Program-made: the position numbers and the translations under genes
Notes under the pieces: generated by a model
What the model was told of the DNA's origin: nothing
What the model saw: the letters and a program-made list of their open reading frames with translations, nothing else
The model's database searches: none
Origin: Dillenia suffruticosa
Lineage: Eukaryota > Streptophyta > Magnoliopsida > Dilleniales > Dilleniaceae
NCBI GenBank assembly: GCA_033439265.1
Contig: JAVTVX010000012.1
Coordinates: 30,822,761-30,886,760, forward strand
Reading direction: 5' to 3'
Length of the DNA: 64,000 bases
Shown here: in pieces, positions 12,234 to 23,590 of the stretch
Layout of the letters: each line of letters starts with the position of its first letter
How positions within the stretch are numbered: the stretch's first letter is position 1

Positions 12234-14699
12234 AATATTATTTACATACTAGTTGGAGTAGCTTGTTGCCAACATTGGGGTAGAGAGCCATTATTTGATA
12301 TTTGCATAGTGAAAACCCCCAATGCGCCCGTCCTTGGTCGAGGTAGACTATTGCCAGGATTGTTTGTTCGGCCGGCTCTACATATGTGACTTGATATATT
12401 GATAGACGCATATGTTATTTTTCAATGTGTGCCTTGAGTTATGTAAAATTTCACATTGCTTTTGCACACTTGATATTGTATTACATGCTTTGACACTCCA
12501 AATTCACCTTCGATATTGATAGCACGATGTCAATCCTCTCACTTGTTGAGTATCCTCCCATGGATACTCACCCCTCACTTTCTTTCCCACAAGATTAGTT
12601 GTGGACTGAGGAAGAATTATTGTAATTGTATATTGGCGACGTGGACTTGATAGCACCGGATTTGAGTATGGATGTTACCATATTTTCCACTACGAATATT
12701 GAAGATTTTAGTTTGATCAATATATTTATCTATTTATTTTATGGAATGACTGTATAAATTATGAATATTTATTCGTGAAACTCTCATAGTGACTCAGTTC
12801 ACTTGCATTGAGACACTTGTATGTATTTAAAATATTAACTTGGGAATCTATTGTACATGTATATAAAAATTTAGGTCCGCTCGGTGTGATGGCTGCTCAT
12901 GCCCTAGTTGGGCACACAGTAGAGGTCTGTGGCTAGGACTGCTAGAAAATTTTATAGCCTTGTGTTATCCTGGTTGTCTGTTGTGGTTTAGTTAAGGGTT
13001 GTGAGGTCGGGATGACCATTTATTTAAATTGACAGGATGATTGTGAATTATGCAGATTAAATTGTATATGGGATATCTCCGAAATATGGGGAGATTCTGT
13101 CCGATTTTCTATAAAAATATAGTTGGCATCCAGGGCAACGGACAGGTGTTCTGACCCCGTTTCGGGGCTTGACAAAATGTCCAACCCTGTAAACACCTCT
13201 CCAACAATACCTCTCGAAAACCAGCCAGCAACTCCAACTATTCGCCCTCAACATCAAACAAGAATGCTTCCCCCGGAAGATGGAGAGACTCGAATCAAAG
13301 ATACAAGGGATGATTAAGTAGTTGGAAGAGCTTTGCACTCATCAATAGGAAGGATCATCCTCCCCCAGCGATCAGAGCAATCGCCGTATGCACAAACTCT
13401 ATGCCCGAAGGTACTGAGAGCCCTTGGTCAACTCCCAACATGATTCGGATGACATAAGGAAACGGTTCAATGTCTCCTAGCTACCGAGTTAAAATGCGCT
13501 AGCAAAGGCAAAGAAGATGTAACCGCATATGTCGCTACTCTCTCTCCTTTTGATCCTAAAGTCTCCACTGAGCCCATGCCCCGAGATGTGTTCCTCCCTC
13601 CCATGAAGATGTACGATAGTACCATAGATCCTTGAGATCACGCAACCCACTTCGTGACGATTATGATCTTGAGGGATATGTCAGATGCTACCATGTACAA
13701 CCACTTCCCTACGACTTTGAAGGGCAATGCTATGATCTGGTCCAATTCACTCTCTCCATTCAACATCAAGAGTTTCTCTAAACTCTGACAACACTTTGAA
13801 ACCTATTTTGTCGTCAACCGAGGAGCCAAGAGGAAGTCAACCTCTCTCCTATCTCTACGATAAAAGGATAACACCCCTTAAGAGATTTTCTAAACAAGTT
13901 TAAGAATGAAATGATAAAGGTCTCCGATCTAAACCACTTCATTGCGCTAGTGGTATTACTCGCCCGTTTACAGCCTTCAGGGATGAAGACCTTTATTACG
14001 AAGAATCCTTCATCTGCTATTCAAGAATTTTTTGCTCGAGCAAAGAAATACATCACAGCTAAAGAAGCTAAGGCATTCGATAAATGCCGAAACAGACCGA
14101 TGAAAAATGAGCGTAGTCGTTCACCTCGGTAACTCTTGCCCAAAAAGAACCGACCGGGACCTCCTCCTCCTCATTGCCGGTTTACCAATTGCACTACTCT
14201 AAATGACATGCCCAATCAAATCTTGATGCAGATCAAGAACAAATCTTATGTTAAATTACCTCCACATCTCCGAGGGGATGATTTGAAGAAGGACAAAACT
14301 CGATATTGTTACTTCCATAGAAACTACAGCCACCAAATGGATGAATGCAGGAAACTAAAGGATAAACTTGAGGTCCTAGTTCAAGATGGCAAACTCCAAT
14401 ATGGAGTAAGAAAACAACCCTTCTCGGAGTCCACGTGCGGCAACATGAGCAAACGAGTCAAATGAACTACCACTCCCAGAGTCGCCCACAACCAAGCCAA
14501 CAGAGTAATCCTTCAGATACAAGATAAACACCCCTTCTCAGCATCTCCTTCTTTTAATGAAGCCTCTCCTACACTGACCTCAATGGCTCAAATGGACACC
14601 CAATAGGGCCAAACTGAATGGATACTCGCACCAATTTTCCAGAGAGTCGAAACAACTACCTCCAAAAAAGTTCTCACAGCCTGTGTTAAGAAAGGACAA

Positions 14700-15175
14700 A
14701 AAAAGAAAAGGTCCATGATAGGCTTCGATGATGATGACATGATGGGGATCGATCCAAATCACCATGACCTATTGGTCAATACAACCAAGATAGGCCGGTA
14801 CACAGTAAGGAGGATCTTTGTCGACCAAAGGGCAAGTTACGTTCTCCTCTATTGGGATGTATTCCAACAGATGGGCATCGATCACATACACCTCCAACCT
14901 CGTGTTGGACCCCTGAAAGAGCTCTTGGGTGAGTGGTTCTACCCTGAGGATATTATCCCTCTTCATGTCACTCTTGAAATGTCATCTAATCATGCAACTG
15001 CTATAATAACGTCCAATGTGATCAAACTACAGTCGACCTGTAATGCCATTACAGGACACGTCGGCCTAAATTCCTTAGAAGCATTACCGAGCATAGGCAC
15101 ATGAATATCAAATTCAGAACACCTTTCGAAATCAGAATGCTCCCATATGACCTCGATTCACCTGCTGCTCCAGTC
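14700..15175 (+). pseudogene. Gypsy retropepsin-like protease domain, decayed
   Basis: Frame 14715-15104 reads HHDLLVNTTKIGRYTVRRIF, then VDQRASYVLLYWDVFQQMG and later ITGHVGLNSLEALPSIG. It follows the layout of the Tat-type aspartic protease (VDxGSS..IL, then G.PGLN.L.A..S). The active-site triad is damaged: the Gly after Asp is Arg. A frameshift near 15100 moves to IKFRTPFEIRMLPYD, the expected continuation, then stops near 15178. Nothing resembling reverse transcriptase follows. Confidence 0.7.
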
Positions 15176-15417
15176 TAGTAATTTCTACTCAATGTCTACT
15201 ATTTTATGTTTGCGACTCTAGGTTGCAGATTGAATAAGATGATTCAAGATCTTTATAGTTACTATTGTAATTACATTTTCATTTCGTATGTTCTATTGTC
15301 TTTTTCGTAACACCATGGTCACAACAAACACATGCAATCGAGAGTAGCTTGCGGGCATCAAACGCCCTCAAACACGTTATTGATGTGGGATGAAACTCTG
15401 AGTCGAGTATAAACTAC

Positions 15418-15870
15418 CAACTTTCTTGGCGCAATGCCTTCAAACTCTTTTGGCATAGCCAGCAAACACTTTCTTGGTGCAATGCCTTTAAACTCGCTCT
15501 TGGCGCAATGCCAACGATCACTTTCTCGGCGCAATGCCTTTAAACTCTCTCTTGGTGCAATACTAGTAAGTACTCTCTCGTCTTAATGCCTCTAAACTCT
15601 CTCTTGGAGCAACGTCAATGAGCACTCTTGGCGCAATATCTCTAAACTCTCTCTTGGCGCAACGACAATAAGTACACTTGGTGTAATACCTCTAAACTCT
15701 CTTTTGGCGCAATGGCAATGAGTACTCTTTCAGCACAATGCATCCAAACTCTCTCTTAGCACAATGCCAATGAGCAATCTAAATTAGCACAATGCCTCTA
15801 AATTCTCTCTTAACGCAATGCCAACGAGCAGTCACTCAACACAATGCCTCTAAACTCTCTCTTGATGCAA
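15418..15870 (+). repeat. Minisatellite, CTTGGCGCAATGCC-type units
   Basis: About ten alternating degenerate units of 35-50 bp, such as CTCTCTTGGCGCAATGCC followed by AACGAGCACT or TCTAAACT. It lies in the non-coding part of the Gypsy element between the protease and the antisense ORF. Confidence 0.9.
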
Positions 15871-16069
15871 CTTCAACAAAGATCAAGTCATGCAAACTAC
15901 GTCTGATCCTTACTCTAGCAATCTAGACATCTTAAAGCAGTTCTAACACTTTTGGCTTACAGTCAACTGGGAGACAAAAATGCAATCGAAATAAGTACAC
16001 ACCAAGCAATCTAATCATTCATTTGATCACCAAACATACAATAAGAAAAAAAAAATAGCAAAGTTCATA

Positions 16070-18277
16070 GTTTACAATGGAGGAGGACAAGGAGAAGGAA
16101 GGGTCCAATGATATTAAGACTTAAAGACTCAAAACTAACCTCAAAATCAATACTTTCATTGACTACTTCTCGAGGGGCACCACCTAAACAAGTATCAATG
16201 GGACTAGAACTTGACACCTCAAGTTCATCACTATCACCACTCACAGTTTTAGCCCCTGCTAATCTAGCTCGGTGGATGACCTCCTCCACGTACTACATTT
16301 TCTTGGATAATCTACATCGGATGCTCTTGTAGCTATCGATTGTTTCCATGATGGTTTTCCCAACTTGACAATCTTCTATTCTACAGCATCAAGTGACTAT
16401 TCTCATATTTGAGCCAACCTCTCAATAGCTTGCAGCTTTACCTTGTGTACCTTAGCCTCAGCCTCCAATTTCTCACACTTTGTCAAGGCTACCTCAAACT
16501 ATCAAAGTGCCAATCCTAGGTCAGTCCTACGGTGCTCAATCTCCTCATTTCTATTATCTAGAATAGCCCTAGCTATTCTTTTCTCCTTCATTTTTTTCTC
16601 CCTTTGGGCTAGAACACAGTGCAACTAGGAAACCTCCTTGCTGAACTGTTTCACACGGTGTTCCAAATGCTTGATTAACTGTTCCCTCTTTAACCTTTGA
16701 AACTCGCTAAAGAAATAGTCCGCATAAAGCACATTAGTCAGATGGAACCAAATGGGAAATGTAGATAAAAAACATATCAAAAAAATAATTTATATGCCGA
16801 GACCAAAAGTTGTGGCGGCATCCTCGCCCTGCTCTAGTGACAGACTGTTGTGCTTTAGCTCGGCGCGATGATAATCCATCCGCTCGACCACCCTCTTTGC
16901 GTCTGTAACATCTAGATAAAAGTGACGGTAGTTGCTGGCACTGACTACCATCGTGTCTCACTCTCGAAGGTCCTTCCTACCATCTTTAGACCAAATAAAA
17001 ATAGAAAGAAGGGGAGCAGTCCTCTCTGACACCTTTCTCTTTCCTTTCCATACGTATAAGGTGTTGGGAAAGGCACAACTCCAACCTCCCAATCCACACG
17101 CTCAAGAGTCGCCTCCTCGACCTCACCTTGGCTACCCCTCTTAATATCCACCTCCAAGATCTCAACACCATCTCTAATGAGGACCTCATTAGTTTCTCCT
17201 TCCCTAGTCCCCTCAAAGATAAACACCAGGGACGGAGGAAAGGTTATCTCTGGTTCCAAGCCTTTATCTCCTTCTTGAAAGGGAGCCTTAACCATACCCT
17301 GCAAACCATGTCCCTCAATCTCACCGGCCCCCTCACTTGGGCTCGAAAGCATTAGAACTTTTCCTTTTTTCCTCCTCAATACTAAAATGGGGAGGGCATC
17401 ACTTGACTGAGCACTTTATACTGACGCGCTCCTTACCTCTCCCGCATACTTTTGTCTTTTGGCCTCATGTGTTTATCGATGGTCATTTCAGTGAGATCCT
17501 CCCCCTCGGCATAGGGGATAACATCGATAAGTTTCATGCTACTCTTCCTAACCAAAAGGGGCTTTTCTATCTTCCTCTTCTCTCCTAACAACAAACCAAT
17601 TAAAGATAACATTTGCTCATCCAAAAGAGATTCTACACAAATACATTTATCCTTTGCAGAAGAAAAACCTATGACTGAATGCACAAATCTAGAATAACGG
17701 GAAGGACCTAGGGCCTTTAACTTAAGGAAATGCTCCTTCCTAATATCGGGCAATACTAGCATCGATTCCTTTTTTAAAAAATCAATAAAGAAAAACTTTT
17801 ACATCCAATCTTTATAATTGTCTCCTTATAAAAGAATTTTCACCCGAAATCCGGTCTGGTTTGCAGGAAAAACTAGCTATCGATGCAAGACCCTGTAGGT
17901 CACCTCTTCAAGATAAAAATAGAAGAAAAAATCTTGAAATCAAACTTCAATCGGTAAAAGCTTAATAGACTCACTACTATTATGATAAGCCGATAAGCAC
18001 TGAGAGTTAACACAATTGGAAAAATATTTCAACAAGTCAAAATCCGAGCATAAGGTCCCATATACTATAGGCCAAGACCATACTTTACACATTGCTTATA
18101 CATCCATACACTTCCTATGCGTGGTTTATTCACCCTATCCACCTCCATCGGTTTCTCAAAAACATAATTATCCCCCAAATCCATAACACTAACAAGCTCA
18201 CCCAACTTATATCGGGACATCGTACTCCTAATATCATCAATATCAGTATAAACACGAGACTTAGTACCCTTTGCCAT
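16070..18277 (-). pseudogene. Antisense ORF of the Gypsy element (aORF), decayed
   Basis: The minus-strand start ATG at 18275-18277 gives MAKGTKSRVYTDIDD.., then KPRIGSVWMYKQCVKYGLGL. Further down are SDFDLLKYFSNCVNSQCL, KDWM..KFFFIDFLKKE, LPDIRKEHFLKLKALGPSRY, a Glu/Lys-rich region (about 16950-17380) and a coiled-coil-like end (about 16440-16700, with LEHRVKQF, REKKMKEKRIARAIL, KCEKLEAEAK). The position, opposite orientation and layout match the additional antisense ORF of Tat-lineage Gypsy elements; the N-terminal half recalls the Pfam putative gypsy-type transposon family. Multiple stops interrupt it. Function of such ORFs is not established. Confidence 0.6.
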
Positions 18278-18607
18278 TGTGATTTCTCTGACGGGTCTCT
18301 CTCTCACTACGGTTTCAAAACCTTAATTTTCTAATCGGTGAAAGCAAAATGATGAAAAGCAACAGTCGTAGTGGTTCAAACCAATCTTGAGCCACTTTAA
18401 AAGAAGCATGTACTAGAAGATTCGCAAATACTAAAATGGCACATACCATATTTAATGCCTCACTCTCGTGCCAGTTCCACTTTCATGCCTATTCCACTTA
18501 TCTGAAAGTGTTTTCGCTCTGTGTTTTTTTAGTTTACACAATTCTCATTGTCTTAATTTTACTCCTAATGCTACTCCTTCGAACTAGTTTTAGAAGTAGA
18601 GGGCAAA

Positions 18608-19062
18608 TGATATTACATGGTCCAACAGCCCAATACCACAAGACCGAAACTACTCAAGCCCATTAGACCATACAGCTCATAAGCAACTGAACATGCTTGC
18701 AGTCTCTTGGTAGAGCACTCCTTTCGACCTCTCAGTCTTACCCTCCCGAGAAGCCAGTAATTCCTAACCCCTCGGTCATCTCAACTCTTGGTACTCGGGC
18801 TTTTCCGTTACTTTGCTCCTCAACAGATACATTCCATTAACATAAGCGTAATTATTCCCTTACACAATATAGATCTCTAATGAATTTATACCATCCCTAA
18901 TCAAATATGAATTTTCCCTGTTTCTGGGAAAATCTCCCTAAATAAAAAAATATATCTCGGTAGTTAATGTTGTTAAGGCAGGAAGCATCCATGATAACTG
19001 GAGGTTTTCTTGATCGACAGAATTCTAAATCTCTTAGATATCTTTGACTATAATCCCTGTAA
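18608..19062 (+). repeat. 3' LTR of the Gypsy element, 3'-truncated
   Basis: Starts TGATATTACATGG right after the purine tract. Similarity to the 5' LTR (about 18815-19060) ends after CCCTGTAATCTCGGAA, so roughly the last 340 bp of the LTR is missing. Confidence 0.7.
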
Positions 19063-19289
19063 TCTCGGAATATGAATGACGATATTCGATCTGACTAGAC
19101 CGGTACCTGAAAAAATCTGATCCTCCACTCTAACTCAACGTATAAAATGAATTGAATTCTCAAACAAAATAAATTGTTGTTAAAATTCTATTGCCAAATT
19201 AGAAAATTTCTGCAATTATTTATCAAAATATCCGATTAACATTTTTTCCAAATATATTCTTTTAAAAAATTATTAATTATATATGTAGT

Positions 19290-19740
19290 TATGAAAATTA
19301 GAATTTGTTGGTATCTAGAAGACTTGATTTTTACATGTGACAATGCTGAAATGTTCCATGATTTCAAGAAGAAGATGTCCAAGGAGTTTGAAACGAATGA
19401 AATCTGATTAATATCATACTATCTTTGCATCGAACCTGCAACAAAGTGCTGATGGAACTTTATATTTGCAAGAAGGATATAGAAAACAAGTTGGTAGGGA
19501 CGACTCATAGCGTTGGGGTTGGCAATATCAATAATTGAAAGACCACAACTCAAATCGAACTCTGGGACAGCAGCTTTAACTTGGACATCAAAGAACTAGC
19601 CACCTGTAACTTTACCAACATGTGAGGCTGAGTATGCGGCTGCAATATCAAGTGTTTGTCATACAGAATGGTTAAAGAGTTTGCTTATGGAGCTAAATTT
19701 ATGCACTCCACTTCCTCCTCTTCAAGTTATTCCTTGACGT
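19290..19740 (+). pseudogene. Copia pol fragment (RT joined to RNase H by a deletion)
   Basis: DLIFTCDNAEMFHDFKKKMS, then (after a stop) LISYYLCIE from reverse transcriptase, run with only about 100 bp between into ALTWTSKN..PVTLPTC, EAEYAAAISSVCHTEWLKSL, the start of RNase H. In intact Copia elements these parts are several hundred bp apart. Stops are present and no LTR is recognised. Confidence 0.75.
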
Positions 19741-20340
19741 AACAAACATAAATTCCCTTGTAATAACCAAAAGTTTCAATCTGTTGATACCTAGAGAATC
19801 CATACGACTCATGGTCTTTGTTTCGACGAGGCCACAAATGTGGGGTTCTACAATAACACCAATAACAGTTTTAAATGACCACGTCCACTCTTAAGAAATA
19901 ATCAAGAAAATGGAGTTCCCCCTGGTCCAGGCAAAGAATGGACCTCATGTACATTACCATTAAAAGAAAAGGGGAAGGCAGAAGAAAACTAATAGAGCAT
20001 GCTGATAGGGCACGATGCCATCTGTAGTCCCATCAAGCTCCAAATTGGCATCAGCTATATCCATTATTTGCTGCATACTGTTACCTGCTTGTTGTCCCGC
20101 CTCAGCCAAGAAAAATGAAACTTCCTAGCCTGCATTAGCCCAACTCTTATCCTTTTTAGTCTTGACAGCCCCTTATCGTATGTAGGCTTAGTGAATCACA
20201 ACGGTTCTTCTAAATTAGCAGAAATTTTGTGGATGCCCTGTTTTGCTCTCAACAAGTCCTCTTCAGCAGAACAATACACCAATGTTTTTTCAACTACTAC
20301 TAAGATTTTGCTTTCATGCTTTGCCACTGTCCCTTAAATT
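19741..20340 (-). other. Unidentified exon-like stretches, minus strand
   Basis: On the minus strand two protein-like segments stand out: EEDLLRAKQGIHKISANLEE (about 20195-20295) and AEAGQQAGNSMQQIMDIADA continuing into NLELDGTTDGIVPY (about 20010-20110). They have balanced composition unlike the AT-rich surroundings but are separated by stops. I do not recognise the family. They may be gene fragments or captured exons, or chance. Confidence 0.25.
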
Positions 20341-21494
20341 TTTATTATCCAAATCCTTAAAAGGGCTATGGTTGCATTTTATACCATAGAAGGGGCTATA
20401 GTTGCATTTTATGCCATAAAAAGGGCCTTTTTTATTTTAATCGGTGCCCTCAAGCACAATTTGTCTAATACATGACTTTTCAGAACATGATGATAATCAG
20501 ATATATTTAATACGAGTTTTTTTTTACATTTTTAAAATAAATGATATAAAAATAAAAATATATATATATATTCCAATTAAAAATTATTTAATAAAATTTC
20601 TAATCCGATGTATGCAGCACACGTTAACATTTCCCAAAATAGCAATTTCTATTATGGCACGAGAAAATTTTGTCCAGAAAAATGATATTTGAATTTCATA
20701 AGGCAGTGTCCTTTTTTCTAGAGAAGCCAAGGTTTGAACCGAGGTTAGCACCGGTTAATCTTAGACAGAGGAAGTATTGGGCTTTGAGGAACTTCGATAT
20801 GCGAGTATGAAATCAACCTCTCAAGCCCAATCAAGCTGCCACATTGGAGACCATCAACTGCAAATTCCATTCCCGATTCTTTTTTTTTTGTTTTTTTTAA
20901 TATTACACCGATCGATATTCAGAATTATACTTTAACTAATCCGATTAGATACTTATAGTGACCTATTTAAAAGGGTTATTCTTCCAACGTAATCTGTTTT
21001 ATACCCAACTTATGAATCAAATCTAAAATTTTGGTTAAAGAAATCTAACATCACATTTCAGTAAACCAACTCACCGTTGATCTATTCCTGATTCATGTTT
21101 CTCCATTGCCATTCATTCTTCGATTGCCACCGAAGACCATCATCAACCACCATCTTCATCTTCAAATGTCGTCACCCTCATCGAAGTCATCAAGACAAGA
21201 GACACCCATGTACTCTTCTCTCCTCTCTTTTTTGTATTATCACCGATATTTAGAAATATATTTCCATTAATTCGATTTAAATATCTATAAAAAACACTGT
21301 TTAAATGATAAATATTCTAACATAATTTTTTTTATTTCTAAATTTCTAATCAAAATTTAATTAAAAATCATAACATTCTGATTCACTGACCCAATCGTTC
21401 ATTTCTCTCTCTCCATTCTTGAGGGACGGGATGGTCTCGACCCGGCCTTAGTTTCTTGTGGGGGACAAGATAGGCTTTAGTCTTTTTGACCAAA
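20341..21494. other. Intergenic DNA with a diverged duplication, no gene seen
   Basis: A segment near 20905-21085 (ATTACACCGAT..CAGAATTATACTTT) recurs, diverged, at about 21236-21400 (ATTATCACCGATATTTAGAA). Each is followed by text mentioning ACTCACCG or ACTGACCC. No coding signal. Confidence 0.5.
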
Positions 21495-21974
21495 TGTTAC
21501 GAATCTCATATCAGATTCCCAACAAATCATAAAATAGTATTTAAGTTCGATAAACCCTTACACCCAACAGATCGATTTTTTGGAATGAGTTCTTCTATTG
21601 GGCTTGAGTCCAATACTTGGATCCGTGACAAATTGGTATCAGAATCTCCGGTTTAACATGAAAAATTGTTACCTGGAAGAGGGTTACCTGAAAAAGGACT
21701 ACCTGGTATCAGAGTGAGAGTCGTCAAAAATAGAAAATAGTTATCTGATGTCGAAGTGAGAGCCGTTCGAAGAAGAAAAGGGCTACCGGTCAGAGTGAAA
21801 GTCGTTCAGAGTGCGAGCCGTTTAGAGTGAGTGTCGTTCAGAGTGAGTGCCGTCCGTGAACGTCCGACTTCTTAAGGGAAGGGTAATGTTACGAATCCTC
21901 CTCTCATCCAACAGGTCGATCTTTTGGGATAAGTTCTCCTATTAAATTTGAATCTAATACTTAGGTCCGTGACA
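21495..21974 (+). mobile_element. TRIM (miniature LTR retrotransposon)
   Basis: Two short direct repeats begin TGTTACGAATC and end CCGTGACA: 21495-21630 (136 bp) and 21887-21974 (88 bp, lacking an internal piece). After the left copy comes AATTGGTATCAGAATC, a primer-binding site of tRNA-Met type. Before the right copy comes the purine tract AAGGGAAGGGTAA. The 256-bp interior has no ORF but tandem GTCGTTCAGAGTGAG-like units. The flanks do not show a matching 5-bp duplication. Confidence 0.8.
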
Positions 21975-22070
21975 CCCTCTACAATAGGGATGGGACGGGG
22001 TGGAAAGGTGTGGGTGGGTGTTTTTCCTAACTTTTTATATCTTTTTTTTTCTTTTGCCAATATACCTTTG

Positions 22071-22551
22071 TGTAGGTTATTTATGCCCATTGTGGGGCAA
22101 TTTGGTAAGAATGAGATAATGGGGTAACTCCCATTATTACTTACCAATATTAACCAATATTATTTGGTAACTCCCAAATCTTAACCCTAATGGCCATTAT
22201 TCTTTTTGATTGAATTGAGAAAGAATTATTCCTACCTTGTGTGTGGAGAGCAGCCATGGGAGGCAACTATGGAGGCTAGGGTTTCGCACACTTCTCTAGA
22301 GAGAGAAAAATAGAGAGAGGGATGGAGATTTTCGCGTAGGAAAATCTCTCATCGTCAAACGAATCACCGGACATGAGGATTGCGGCATCGTGGATTTGAG
22401 GCGGTGGTTTGATTGCGTGATCTCCGACTGTGCGATCCGTTCGAGGGACATCGCGACACGGTGGATTTTGGAGACTGCCCTATTGAGGTATTTATCCCAA
22501 AAATTCTGATCTATTTAATTCACGCTTCCGCATGTGCGATTAAATCTAACA
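22071..22551 (+). repeat. 5' LTR of the Copia element
   Basis: 481 bp, TG..CA, nearly identical to 28609-29079 except for a 14-bp insertion around GAGAAAAATAG and about 13 point differences. Confidence 0.95.
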
Positions 22552-22989
22552 TTGATATCAGAGCAGTCGTTGGATTTAATTTAATAATTTTCGGAATTAT
22601 TTTTGGGGTTTTTAAAATTTTGGGGTCCGGATCACGGATGACTTTTGTGAATCCGAGAACACTGCAAGAATACCCATGGCCCAGAGATTACAAACATATT
22701 TTTTATTTAATTTTCGGAGCATGTTTGGGCCATGAGATGTCCGGTCGAAGTTTGCGACCCTACGGACATAAAACCCTTAGATCTGTGGCTTTAGAGGGCG
22801 GATCGATGCATGAAAATGATATAAATGAGTTCCTTGCATCTAGATCTATGGTTTTATATATTTTATTGTGTGATTTGGGTGCCGGAAACTGGGATTTCCG
22901 AATGGCCGCGGAGGGCCGCGACTGGGGTGGTTGAATCCCACCATTTTTTGGGTTTGAATCCTTCAAAAATCGAGTTTAGGATGTTTGGA

Positions 22990-23590
22990 GGATGCCCACA
23001 AATATTTTCCAGTCAAAAAATGCAAGAAAAAACAGCCAGATTGGTGTTTTCCAGAAAACGGGTCGAAAAACCCGTTGCAGGACCCGTCGGGCGAAGAAGA
23101 CCCGACCCAGACCCGCGGGCGCGTGACACACACGCGCCAGAAGACGCGTCTGACTGGCGCGTGTAGTACACGCGCCACACAGGCGCGTGAACAGGCTGGG
23201 TCAGCGGTCGGGTCGGACCTTGACCCGGGACCGACCCGCAAACCGACCCCGACCGGGTCGGGTCGGACCATTGACCGGGTCAACGGGTCAACCCTGACCC
23301 GTTGACCGACCCGATCTTACCCCGACTCAAGGCAGCTCAGCGCGTGAGGGCGCGTGAGCCGCGCGCCGCGACTGGGCGCGCGTGAGCCGAGCCGGCCCTG
23401 GCTCGTGGCAGCGCGTCTGAGCCGCGCCGCCCGTCTGGCGCATGAACCAGACTGCTGCCAGCGCGTGAAGGCGCGTGGCAGCGCGTGGAGGCTCACCGCC
23501 GGCACGTGGAGGCGTGCGGCGGCGCGTGGATCGCACCGCCGGCGTGCGGCGGCGCGTGTGGGCCCCGGGTGGCGCGTGAAGTTGCTCAAA
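22990..23590. other. GC-rich, inverted-repeat-rich leader of the Copia element
   Basis: In AT-rich surroundings this stretch is dominated by GACCCG/CGGGTC motifs (23050-23320) and GGCGCGTG motifs (23110-23580) on both strands. It can form many alternative hairpins. The overlapping open frames on both strands are compositional. It precedes gag and would be in the element's 5' untranslated region. Confidence 0.7.

Larger units (their letters stand above)
7362..13174 (+). mobile_element. Solo-LTR-like insertion inside gag (itself carrying CACTA element 2)
   Basis: Non-gag DNA from TGTGATATATG (7362) to GGGGCTTGACA (13174) interrupts gag. TG..CA ends and the CGGGGC-TTGACA-type terminus resemble the long LTRs of plant chromovirus-type Gypsy elements. 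Without the 2.55-kb CACTA insertion it is about 3.3 kb. It holds a TATA-like run (10140-10160), a (CT)n tract (10222-10280), a CpG-rich leader-like stretch (10290-10990) ending at a donor-like GCAGGTAACT, and three copies of a GGGCTGTATGCCCGGCCGA motif (about 11905-11990). No internal coding region or second LTR is seen. A 5-bp target duplication was not found (GACGC on the left, AAATG on the right), so the boundaries are tentative. Confidence 0.5.
7285..14465 (+). pseudogene. gag: Gypsy gag, split by a nested insertion
   Basis: Starts with ATG at 7285 (MSPRRKNINTSK..) and stops at the insertion at 7362. It resumes after 13174. The capsid-like part is at about 13560-13870 (PPMKMYDSTIDP, HFVTIMILRDMSDATMYNHF, LKGNAMIWSNSLSPFNIKSF). 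The C-terminal part with the zinc-binding-like box CYFHRNYSHQMDEC and KLKDKLEVLVQDGKL is at 14136-14465. These motifs match the gag of the Tat lineage. Several in-frame stops (for example near 13635, 13785 and 13860) and a frame change near 14130 show it is non-functional. Confidence 0.8.
6545..19062 (+). mobile_element. Non-autonomous Ty3/Gypsy retrotransposon, Tat-like, interrupted
   Basis: Order: partial 5' LTR (6545-7205), primer-binding site, gag start (7285), a nested insertion (7362-13174), gag continuation, protease (to about 15175), a minisatellite (about 15418-15870), an antisense ORF (18277 back to about 16070), polypurine tract GAAGTAGAGGGCAAA (18593-18607) and 3' LTR (18608-19062). 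The two LTRs align over their shared part (ACAGATACATT..TTAACA..AAGC, and ATATCTCG further on). No reverse transcriptase, RNase H or integrase motif occurs between the protease and the minisatellite, so this copy could not reverse-transcribe by itself. An antisense ORF between pol and the 3' LTR is a known trait of some Tat-lineage elements. Coding parts contain stops and frameshifts. Confidence 0.8.

Noticed and set aside
15418-15870. CRISPR-like alternation of repeats and spacers
   Set aside because: Units degenerate and contiguous, within a plant retrotransposon; it is a minisatellite.
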